Below, one piece after another: positions 1 to 5,583 of a stretch of 8,360 bases of DNA. The notes under the pieces were generated by a model. It was given only the letters and a program-made list of their open reading frames with translations. It was not told the DNA's origin and did not search any database. This DNA is from DASUAO01 sp046484625 (GTDB taxonomy: Bacteria; Actinomycetota; Acidimicrobiia; IMCC26256; PALSA-555). Where the stretch lies: the NCBI GenBank assembly GCA_046484625.1, contig JAWOIO010000242.1:1-8360 (forward strand), in the 5' to 3' direction. Position 1 is the stretch's first letter; every line of letters begins with the position of its first letter. The translations under genes and the position numbers were made by a program.

Positions 1-123
1 GCCCCTGCCTTCGTCGGTGATGCGTGCGGTGATGGTGGATTCCTGGAAGGCCACCTCCACCTTCACCCGCTTGGATGGATCCCTGCCATTTCCGTACAGC
101 ATGGCATTGGCCAGGGCTTCCGG
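1..123 (-). CDS. Fragment of RsbW/SpoIIAB-like ATP-binding (HATPase) anti-sigma or kinase domain
   Basis: Read on the minus strand from 123 to 1, one open frame gives a recognisable piece of a GHKL ATPase of the serine-protein-kinase/anti-sigma type. It starts with the N-box motif PEALANAMLYGN and runs through a DPSKRVKVEV strand to the G1 box TDEGRG. In this family the N-box Asn and the Asp-x-Gly bind ATP and Mg. The fragment is about 41 codons, is cut off by the window start, and has no start codon of its own. Upstream of the Glu of the N-box (plus position 120) the family resemblance stops, because the residues before it are Arg/Pro/Gly rich and unlike the usual helix. Codon choice (AAT, GGA, GAA, CCA; GC-ending codons about 78%) differs from the rest of the window. 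It is either a decayed gene remnant or foreign sequence joined at about 120. Family assignment is fairly sure; intact function is unlikely. Confidence 0.6.
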
Positions 124-168
124 CCTGGGTGGCGCTCCCCCAGGATCCCGTCTGAATCGCGCGCAGCA

Positions 169-243
169 CCGACGCAGGAACAGCCGTCGCAAGAGCAGCC
201 ATCGCAGGAACAGCCGTCGCAAGAGCAGCCGTCGCAAGAGCAG
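169..243 (+). repeat. 15-bp tandem repeat, five units
   Basis: Five back-to-back 15-bp units, consensus ccgtcgcaagagcag, begin at 169, 184, 199, 214 and 229. Units two, four and five are identical. The others differ by cag/caa, gaa/gag and cca/ccg exchanges, plus one acg/tcg change. In the frame of the downstream gene the units read PSQEQ (the first PTQEQ), and all but one difference are synonymous. The minus frame that shares the same wobble position reads CSCDG with equally silent changes, so the pattern shows translation or recent duplication but does not settle the strand. There are no spacers, so it is not a CRISPR array. Confidence 0.85.
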
Positions 244-244
244 C

Positions 245-250
245 AAGGAG
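245..250 (+). promoter_or_regulatory. Ribosome binding site AAGGAG
   Basis: A strong Shine-Dalgarno hexamer lies 11 nt before the ATG at 262. It supports that ATG as the start, although the same frame stays open upstream to the window edge. The hexamer sits in the degenerate end of the tandem repeat. Confidence 0.55.
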
Positions 251-261
251 CGCCCCGTCCC

Positions 262-783
262 ATGGCCAGCCTCGAGGAAGTCTCCCAATACCCGCTCGAT
301 GAGGCGGACCGTGAGCGGCTCTACGCGCTGCAGCGGGTGTGCTCCGTGTGCTGGACCACCAGCGACGGCTGGCCCGTCGGCGTGACCCACCGCTACATCT
401 GGGCTCGCGGGTGCATCTGGGTGACGACGAGCGCTCAGCGCCTCCGCGTCACCGCCCTGCGTCGTCGGCCGCAGAGCTGCGTGATCATCTCGGGAGACGG
501 GACTGAGCTGGGGCCCGACCGCACGGTCACCCTCAAGACCACGTGCACGATTCACGAGGACCGTGAGACGCTCGAGTGGTTCTACGAGGCGTTCGCGAAG
601 GCGCTCCACCCCGACAACGAGTCGGCCCGGCAGGCAATCTCGGCGATGCTCGATACACCTCGCCGCGTCGTGCTCGAGCTCGCTCCGGTCAAGATCATCA
701 GCTACGACGGCGCCAAGCTCGCCGAGGCGATCGCTCGGGAGGGCGTGACGGGCGGCGAGCCGCGTCAGGCGAGCGGACCGTAG
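262..783 (+). CDS. Pyridoxamine-5'-phosphate oxidase-like flavin/F420 split-barrel protein
   Basis: The 173-residue product looks like a member of the PNPOx-like split-barrel family, which binds FMN or F420. Residues about 15-35 give the typical first strands (an alpha helix, then a VCWTTSDGWPVGVTHRYIW-type pair). They are followed by a GCIWVTTSAQRLRV segment, where the family usually contacts cofactor phosphate, and a strand with CVIISGD. The C-terminal RRVVLELAPVKIISYDGAKL resembles the closing strand of Rv1155-type proteins. The substrate cannot be deduced. The ATG at 262 is chosen for its AAGGAG site. The frame is open upstream to position 1 without ATG, GTG or TTG and contains the PSQEQ repeat, so a longer N-terminus starting outside the window is possible. 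The 3' end overlaps the convergent DUF4239 gene by 19 bp. The fold is likely; the exact enzyme is unknown. Confidence 0.75.
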   Translation: MASLEEVSQYPLDEADRERLYALQRVCSVCWTTSDGWPVGVTHRYIWARGCIWVTTSAQRLRVTALRRRPQSCVIISGDGTELGPDRTVTLKTTCTIHEDRETLEWFYEAFAKALHPDNESARQAISAMLDTPRRVVLELAPVKIISYDGAKLAEAIAREGVTGGEPRQASGP

Positions 784-1601
784 CGGCCGGTCTCCAGATC
801 CTCGAGGACGTGCTCGAGCGTCGCCGGTCTCACGGCGAGCGAACCCGTGAAGGGCACCGAGATCGCGACGAGCAGCGCGAGGTCGAGCGCGATCGTGACC
901 ACGATCCCGCCGAGCACGACTGCGTCGCCGCCGTGCAGCCGCAGCGCGAGTGCAACGGCGGTGAGGACCAGCACGACCCCGGCCACGAATGCCAACAGGA
1001 ACAGCGGTGCCGGGAGGTCGTGCCGGGCGACGTTGCAGCGATGGGCGCGCGTCACCGAGACCGCGTCGACTGCCTGGGTGAGGTCGCCGGCGACCGTCGG
1101 CGGGACGTCACGATCCGAGGCGATCACGCGGATGCGGCCCTGCAACTCCGTGATGCGGTCGTGGGTGGCGGGCGAGCTGTACGCGCCGGCCTCCAGGTGG
1201 GTCCACTCGTGGTCGATCACCGAGCGCAGGTAGGCGGCGAGGTCGGTGCGGATCGCGACCCCGTCGCAGTGTGGGGCTGCACTCGCCCACGCGAGCCGGA
1301 CACACGCGTCGGCTTCCATGCCGATCGTGTGCTCGGCGTCGCGGTGCTGGGCCCACTCCGACGCGATCACGAAGCCGGTGAGGAACGCGAACAACGCGCC
1401 CACGGCCCCCATCATCGAACCGGCGACCGCGCTCAGATCGGTCTGACGTTCTGCTTCCACGATCGCGTCGAGGACGAGGAACGCCGCCACCGTCCACACG
1501 ATGAACCAGGCGAGGAAGATCGCGAACAGCACCCACGAGGATCGACCGGCGAGCCAGCGGACGGCGCGGGCAACCGGTCGACGGTCCGGAGCTTCGAGCA
1601 C
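765..1601 (-). CDS. DUF4239 (bestrophin-like) membrane protein
   Basis: The 278-residue protein has two N-terminal membrane segments (about 22-46 and 57-81) and two C-terminal ones (about 199-221 and 226-250) around a soluble helical middle. The middle matches DUF4239 signatures: a GMEADACVRLAW helix at 95-105, where the family has a conserved Glu-Ala, and an AAYLRSVIDHEW stretch at 122-133. The end FTGSLAV after the last membrane helix is also typical. The family is related in outline to bestrophin anion channels, but no function is established. I chose the GTG at 1601, 26 nt after the protease stop and preceded by a weak GTAGG. The frame continues to 1727, but that would overlap the protease and adds only a low-complexity Arg/Gly/Pro stretch. 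It is the last gene of the minus-strand operon; no room remains for an intergenic terminator before the convergent gene. Confidence 0.8.
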   Translation of the reverse strand: MLEAPDRRPVARAVRWLAGRSSWVLFAIFLAWFIVWTVAAFLVLDAIVEAERQTDLSAVAGSMMGAVGALFAFLTGFVIASEWAQHRDAEHTIGMEADACVRLAWASAAPHCDGVAIRTDLAAYLRSVIDHEWTHLEAGAYSSPATHDRITELQGRIRVIASDRDVPPTVAGDLTQAVDAVSVTRAHRCNVARHDLPAPLFLLAFVAGVVLVLTAVALALRLHGGDAVVLGGIVVTIALDLALLVAISVPFTGSLAVRPATLEHVLEDLETGRYGPLA

Positions 1602-1627
1602 GCCCCGAAACCTACCGGGACCGGGCG

Positions 1628-2503
1628 CTACCGGGAGGCGACTGTCGCCGCGATCCAGTCCGCCGCCGCGGCGACACGCGTGTAGACACCCGGGTTGTCG
1701 GGGAGGCCGCAGCCCCGGTCGCCCCACGCCACGATGCCGACCTGGACGTACCCACCCAACGTCGGCACGAGCAGCGGACCGCCACTGTCGCCGTCGCAGG
1801 CGTCGGCCCCGCCGTTCGCGACGTCACCGGCGCACAGCTCGAACGCATGCGGGCCGATGGCGTCGGCGTCCACCACGTTGCGGCAGGTCCGAGCCGAGAC
1901 GAGCGGGACGTCGGCCGCGAGGAGCTGGTCCGACGCCTCGGCGTGACGGACCACGCGGTTCCCACCCGCCGTGCTGACCCCCCAACCGACGACCCGAGCC
2001 GGGCTGCCCGGGGTGAGCAGGGAGGTGTCGTCGGGGCCGGGGAGGGCGACGATTGGAGCGTCAACGTCGCGCACGAGGTGGACGAGCGCGAGGTCGATGT
2101 CCCGGTCCGGGTCGATGCGGTCGGGGTGGACCACGATCTGGTCCACGGCGATGCGCTCACCGCCGCGACGGGAGAGGTCGTCGCGCCCGATGAGCGCCTC
2201 GATCCGATTCGCCTTGTCCGGCTTGCCGCTACGCGGGTGCGTGACGCAGTGCGCAGCGGTGAGCACCCAGTCGGGCGCGATCAGCGTGGCGCCGCAGAAC
2301 TGCGACTTGGCCGCCCCCCATCCGGGCTCGACCAGCGCCACGACGAACGGGTACTCGTGGATCGACGCCGGCGCACCGCCCACCACGGCCCCGGCGGGTC
2401 GTGTGGTTCCGAGCGGGACGAGCGCGACCGTGAGGGCCGCGACCACGGACAGGACGACGAACGAGCGGAGAGCGGGGGACAGGGAAGGTCGGATTCGAGT
2501 CAT
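1628..2503 (-). CDS. Secreted trypsin-like serine protease (family S1)
   Basis: The 291-residue protein starts with a signal peptide (basic MTRIRPS, hydrophobic 14-30, AGA cleavage motif at 37-39). The catalytic domain begins VVGG at 40-43. The triad is complete: His85 in TAAHC, Asp137 in DIDLAL and Ser240 in GDSGGP. Asp234, six residues before the serine, corresponds to Asp189 of trypsin and predicts cleavage after Arg or Lys. Six cysteines (70, 86, 207, 224, 236, 265) fit the three core disulfides 42-58, 168-182 and 191-220. AWG at 259-261 and NPGVYTRV near 270 complete the substrate cleft. The ATG at 2503 gives the signal peptide directly; the frame continues to 2971, but that would overlap DUF1622. 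No clear Shine-Dalgarno site is seen. The protein is likely exported and active outside the membrane; its target is unknown. It lies between two membrane-protein genes. Confidence 0.92.
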   Translation of the reverse strand: MTRIRPSLSPALRSFVVLSVVAALTVALVPLGTTRPAGAVVGGAPASIHEYPFVVALVEPGWGAAKSQFCGATLIAPDWVLTAAHCVTHPRSGKPDKANRIEALIGRDDLSRRGGERIAVDQIVVHPDRIDPDRDIDLALVHLVRDVDAPIVALPGPDDTSLLTPGSPARVVGWGVSTAGGNRVVRHAEASDQLLAADVPLVSARTCRNVVDADAIGPHAFELCAGDVANGGADACDGDSGGPLLVPTLGGYVQVGIVAWGDRGCGLPDNPGVYTRVAAAADWIAATVASR

Positions 2504-2544
2504 GCCGGCACCGTGACGGATCCCGCATGAAGCGATCGTGAAGG

Positions 2545-2925
2545 TCAGGGCAACTTGTCGCGCCCCTCCGTCTTCCAGTGGTTCCAAGGCCATGAGCCGT
2601 CGACCTCCACCTCGAGCGAGAAGCTGAGCAAGATCCGGATGATCACGATGATGCCGAGCACCCCCACGCTCTCGAGGGTGGGCTCCACGACGATCGTGCG
2701 GATGATGTCGGCGATGATGAGCACCTCGAGGCCGAGCAGGATCGCCCGGCCGAGGTTGCGACGCAGCTCCATGAACCCGTCGGTGTTGGACCTGATGCAG
2801 TGCCGGGTGTAGAGCACGCCCGCGTACAGGCCGCCGAGGATCATGATGAGCGCGCCGATGGCCTCGACGACCCGCACGACGTCTTCGACGACCGCTTCGT
2901 ACGTCGTGCCCAGCACGATCGGCAC
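2545..2925 (-). CDS. DUF1622 family membrane protein
   Basis: This small protein of about 126 residues has roughly three hydrophobic helices (about 17-40, 60-80 and 86-102). Its core shows the DUF1622 pattern: LRRNLGRAILLGLEVLIIAD at 54-73, continuing IIRTIVVEPTLESVG, then IVIIRILLSFSLEVEVDG near 93-110. Members sit in the inner membrane and have no assigned function. In-frame GTG codons exist at 2940, 2934, 2925 and 2916. I prefer 2925, the first that does not overlap the preceding stop codon (2928-2930) and which has a G-rich GGGGGTGG just before it. It is coupled tightly to the CoA-transferase gene and lies 41 nt before the protease gene, so co-expression is probable. The family call is firm; the start is uncertain. 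Confidence 0.82.
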   Translation of the reverse strand: MPIVLGTTYEAVVEDVVRVVEAIGALIMILGGLYAGVLYTRHCIRSNTDGFMELRRNLGRAILLGLEVLIIADIIRTIVVEPTLESVGVLGIIVIIRILLSFSLEVEVDGSWPWNHWKTEGRDKLP

Positions 2926-2927
2926 CG

Positions 2928-5369
2928 CTACCACCCCCACGGGTACGAGTCGTCGGGCCAGTAGACCACACCGTCGGCGCGGAGCCGTTCCTGCTCGGCG
3001 CCGTTCACGCCGAGGTCCTCGAGGATCTCGCGGCTGTGCTCGCCGACCCGCGGCGGCGGACCATGGATCAGGCCCGGGGTCTCCGAGAAGTGGACGAGCT
3101 CCCCGAACTGACGCATGCGGCCCATGATCGGATGGTCGTACTCGGCGATCATCCCCAGCCGCTCGAGGTCGGCGTCGTAGAGCCCGACCATGCCGTTCTG
3201 CACGTCGAGCGCGATCTCGTTCGGGACGCCGGCATCGTCCAGCATGCGGGACCACATCACCGCGGTCTTCGTCGCGAACGCCGCCTCGAGCTCGGGCTCG
3301 ACATCGGCGCGTGATCGTCCGGCGGCCTCTACCCCCAACGCGGCGCACAACGCGGCGAAGTGGTCGTCGCCGATCGCGGCCACGCACACCCAGCCGTCGT
3401 TCGTCTCGTAGAGGCGGTATCCCGGGTCGAAGCCGCGTTGCAGCCCGTCGACCTTGGGGCGCGCTGCGGGCGTCCCGTCCGGGAGCAGCAGCGTGTCGGA
3501 CGCGAACACCGCGCCGCCGTCCATGAGGCTGGTCCACAGCTCCTGACCCTCACCCGTGCGCTCGCGGTGGACGAGGGCCTCCAGCACCCCGACGATCGAG
3601 AGCAGGGCGTTCGCGGCGTCGCACATGCCGTAGCGGTAGTAGAGAGGATCGTGGCCGTGGTTCACGGCGCCGAGCTCGTGCTCGATGCCCGACGACGCCT
3701 GGTAGAGCGGGTCGAGCCCGCCGAAGTGCGACAACGGACCCTCGAGCCCGTAGGCATAGGTGTTGCAGTAGACGATGTCGTCGCGCACCGCCCTGCAGGC
3801 CGCGTAGTCGAGGTCGAGACGGGTCGCGGTGCCCTTCGTCATGTTGTGGTGCACGACGTCGGCGGTGCCGACGAGGCGCAGCGCGAGCTCGTGACCCTCG
3901 GGCTTCTTCAGGTCGAGCGCGAGGTCGCGCTTGCCCCGCTGGCACCCGAAGAACGGGGTCGCGGCCATGCGCATGCCGTCGCCGGTGACCGGCTCGACCT
4001 TCACGACGTCCATGCCGAGGTCGCCGAGGATCATCGGGCCGAACGGTCCCGCCAGGTACTGCCCGAAGTCGATCAGCCGGTACTTGCCGAGCGCGCGGTG
4101 CTCGGGCTCGCCTTCGGGGACGCGCAGCCGGGCGCGGGTGGGCGCGGCCGGAGAGGACTTCGATGCGCCGGTCGACTTCGATGCGCCGGTCGACTTCGAC
4201 GACGGGCCGGATGCCGCCGTGCCGGTGACGGCACCGAGCGCGTCGGGGGCGATGCCGACCTCGCCCCACACGGCGGCGTCGTGCTCCCCGACCCGCGGCT
4301 GGGGCCCCTGGATCGCGCCCGGGGTCCCCAAGAGGTGGATGGGGACGCCGATCTGTGTGGTCGACCCGAGGTCCGGGTCCTCGACGGTCACGGCCATCTG
4401 GTTCGCCACGAGCTGGGGGTGCGCGAACTGGTCCTCGGGCTCGACGATGGCTTCGGCGATGTGGCCGGCCTCGATGAGCGCCGCGACGAGCTCGGAGCAC
4501 TTCCACTGCTTGAAGGCACTGCCTCTTCGCTCGGTCATGAGGTTGTGCTGCTCGAGGGGGAGCAGACCCTCGAGCCGGTCGGCGGGGATCGGCTCGGTGC
4601 CGAGGATCTCGTCGAGCGTCTTCGTGGGGGTCATGCCGCTCATGACCGAGACATGCACGAACTCCCGGTCGGCGCACTCGAAGATCATCCCCTGGTGCAC
4701 CCCGGGCGGGTGGCTCTTGGCCATCATGGCGAAGATCGCGGCGTCGGCGTGCTCGATGGACTGCCAGATCTGGGTCGAGTACAGCCAGACGCCCTGGAGC
4801 AGCGACGTCTGCACGTGCTGGCCGCGACCGGTCGTCTCCCGGGCCAGCAGTCCGGACAGCACGCCGCTTGCGGCGAGGAAGATCGCGCCCATGCTCGGCA
4901 GCGGCATCGGGAGGAAGATCGGGCCCGGTCGCCAGCCCGGTTGCTCCCACTGCGCGCCGGACGCGGCCTGGACCAGGGCGTCGTAGCCGGGACGCTCGGC
5001 GTTGCGGTGCCCGGCCGGATATCCCGGTACCGAACCCAGCACGAGGCGCGGGTTGGCCGCGTGGAGGGCGTCCCAGCCCACCCCCAGGCGGTCGAGGGTC
5101 CCGGGCCGGAACGACTCGACGACGACGTCGGCGGTCGCGGCCAGCTCCAGGAAGGCAGCCCGGCCGGCGTCGCCGGCCAGATCACAGCGCACCGAGCGCC
5201 GGGACCGGGTCCACACCTTGTAGCCGTCGTAGCCCCGGAACGGGTCCCCGGCGGGTGGCTCGACCTTGATGACGTCGGCGCCCTGCTCGGCAAGCAGCAG
5301 CACGGCGAGCGGCCCGGCCGACCCCCACGTGAGGTCGAGGATCCTGATCCCGTCGAGCGCTGCCGCCAC
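2928..5369 (-). CDS. Two-domain class III CoA-transferase (CaiB/BaiF family)
   Basis: The 813-residue protein is two CaiB/BaiF domains in tandem, about 1-375 and 428-785, joined by a Ser/Lys/Gly/Ala-rich linker. Family III enzymes move CoA between carboxylic acids through an enzyme-bound aspartyl-CoA thioester. Both halves have the CoA-binding start (LAEQGADVIKVEPPAGDPFR at 26-45; LAGPFGPMILGDLGMDVVKV at 439-458) and the RExTGxGQ signature (177-184; 603-609 RTGEGQ). The second half has the expected catalytic aspartate, Asp584 in YGMCDAANALL. The first half has Ser159 (LPSMGAIFLAAS) at that place, so only the second domain looks catalytic. Single-domain members are about 400 residues. The GTG at 5369 follows AGGGGG; an in-frame ATG at 5465 lacks a good ribosome site. 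The substrate is not predictable. It is first in the minus-strand operon. Confidence 0.9.
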   Translation of the reverse strand: MAAALDGIRILDLTWGSAGPLAVLLLAEQGADVIKVEPPAGDPFRGYDGYKVWTRSRRSVRCDLAGDAGRAAFLELAATADVVVESFRPGTLDRLGVGWDALHAANPRLVLGSVPGYPAGHRNAERPGYDALVQAASGAQWEQPGWRPGPIFLPMPLPSMGAIFLAASGVLSGLLARETTGRGQHVQTSLLQGVWLYSTQIWQSIEHADAAIFAMMAKSHPPGVHQGMIFECADREFVHVSVMSGMTPTKTLDEILGTEPIPADRLEGLLPLEQHNLMTERRGSAFKQWKCSELVAALIEAGHIAEAIVEPEDQFAHPQLVANQMAVTVEDPDLGSTTQIGVPIHLLGTPGAIQGPQPRVGEHDAAVWGEVGIAPDALGAVTGTAASGPSSKSTGASKSTGASKSSPAAPTRARLRVPEGEPEHRALGKYRLIDFGQYLAGPFGPMILGDLGMDVVKVEPVTGDGMRMAATPFFGCQRGKRDLALDLKKPEGHELALRLVGTADVVHHNMTKGTATRLDLDYAACRAVRDDIVYCNTYAYGLEGPLSHFGGLDPLYQASSGIEHELGAVNHGHDPLYYRYGMCDAANALLSIVGVLEALVHRERTGEGQELWTSLMDGGAVFASDTLLLPDGTPAARPKVDGLQRGFDPGYRLYETNDGWVCVAAIGDDHFAALCAALGVEAAGRSRADVEPELEAAFATKTAVMWSRMLDDAGVPNEIALDVQNGMVGLYDADLERLGMIAEYDHPIMGRMRQFGELVHFSETPGLIHGPPPRVGEHSREILEDLGVNGAEQERLRADGVVYWPDDSYPWGW
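4156..4200 (-). repeat. 18-bp in-frame repeat in the CoA-transferase linker
   Basis: Two identical 18-bp units (gacttcgatgcgccggtc, at 4156-4173 and 4174-4191) and a half unit (4192-4200) encode STGASK twice, at residues 393-404, in the linker between the two CoA-transferase domains. The stretch is rich in Ser, Lys, Gly and Ala and is probably a flexible tether whose length can change by slippage without loss of frame. Confidence 0.85.
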
Positions 5370-5373
5370 GTGT

Positions 5374-5379
5374 CCCCCT
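5374..5379 (-). promoter_or_regulatory. Ribosome binding site AGGGGG for the CoA-transferase
   Basis: On the minus strand AGGGGG lies 4 nt before the GTG at 5369, a short but usable spacing. It is the main reason for choosing this start over the in-frame ATG at 5465. Confidence 0.55.
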
Positions 5380-5433
5380 GCCCTTGTGTGCGTTGCTGCC
5401 CTTGTGTGCGTTGCTGCTCTCGCGTGCCTTGGT
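5380..5433 (-). repeat. 18-bp tandem repeat in the CoA-transferase leader
   Basis: Two perfect units (gcccttgtgtgcgttgct on the plus strand, 5380-5397 and 5398-5415) are followed by a third, degenerate unit (5416-5433, 13 of 18 bases matching). They end directly at the ribosome binding site of the CoA-transferase. On the minus strand each perfect unit contains ACAAGGG, itself similar to a Shine-Dalgarno site. The reading frame is open across them, giving AATHTR repeats if the upstream ATG at 5465 were used. Confidence 0.8.
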
Positions 5434-5440
5434 GCCCGGC

Positions 5441-5470
5441 ATCCTCGCACGGACCTGACGGCCATGTCAG
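5441..5470 (-). promoter_or_regulatory. Possible promoter of the minus-strand operon
   Basis: On the minus strand CTGACA (5470-5465) resembles a -35 box. GAGGAT (5446-5441) follows after 18 nt as a weak -10 box. Transcription would begin near 5434 and give a leader of about 65 nt that contains the 18-bp repeats. The -35 box lies within the palindrome at 5454-5471. The -10 match is poor, so this is tentative. Confidence 0.25.
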
Positions 5471-5471
5471 G
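5454..5471. promoter_or_regulatory. Palindrome CCTGAC-N6-GTCAGG, possible operator
   Basis: Two perfect 6-bp inverted arms are separated by 6 bp in the divergent region between the CoA-transferase operon and the GGDEF/EAL gene. The size suits a dimeric regulator of the TetR or GntR type, and the right arm coincides with the possible -35 box of the operon. No regulator gene lies next to it in this window. A chance palindrome is possible. Confidence 0.35.
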
Positions 5472-5547
5472 AGGCTGCCATTCCTGCCCGAGCTGATCCC
5501 GACGGCACCCGGGGGCGATCTGCGTCCGGAACAGGTGCAGGTGCCTC

Positions 5548-5577
5548 TGGAAACACCACGGAGAGTGGGACTATCCT
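5548..5577 (+). promoter_or_regulatory. Possible promoter giving a leaderless GGDEF/EAL mRNA
   Basis: TGGAAA (5548-5553) and TATCCT (5572-5577) are spaced by 18 nt and fit a -35/-10 pair; the -10 fits the TANNNT form. The -10 box ends only 6 nt before the ATG at 5584, so transcription would start at or next to the start codon. No good Shine-Dalgarno site lies at the usual distance, in keeping with a leaderless transcript, which is common in actinobacteria. Confidence 0.45.
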
Positions 5578-5583
5578 CACGCT

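Noticed and set aside
169..243. CRISPR array
   Set aside because: Units are contiguous 15-mers without unique spacers, and no cas gene is present.
63..263. Minus-strand 66-codon Cys-rich (CSCDG)n peptide gene
   Set aside because: It has a start codon but no ribosome site. It overlaps the ATPase fragment in a different frame, and its repeat is explained equally well by PSQEQ on the plus strand. It is kept only as an alternative reading of the repeat.
576..1685. Plus-strand open frame of 369 codons
   Set aside because: It overlaps the end of the split-barrel gene and runs antisense to DUF4239. The His/Arg/Asp-rich translation matches no family, while the minus strand gives a clear DUF4239 protein.
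1602..1727. N-terminal extension of the DUF4239 frame to 1727
   Set aside because: It overlaps the 3' end of the protease gene and adds an Arg/Gly/Pro stretch before the first membrane helix.
2504..2971. N-terminal extension of the protease frame to 2971
   Set aside because: It would overlap nearly all of the DUF1622 gene and place the signal peptide inside the protein.
2941..3537. N-terminal extension of the DUF1622 frame to 3537
   Set aside because: The added residues are an Arg-rich shadow of the CoA-transferase; the DUF1622 homology begins after 2925.
5370..5465. CoA-transferase start at ATG 5465
   Set aside because: It has no ribosome site at proper distance, and the added 32 residues are repeat-derived and unlike the family. 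GTG 5369 has AGGGGG and begins right at the family homology.
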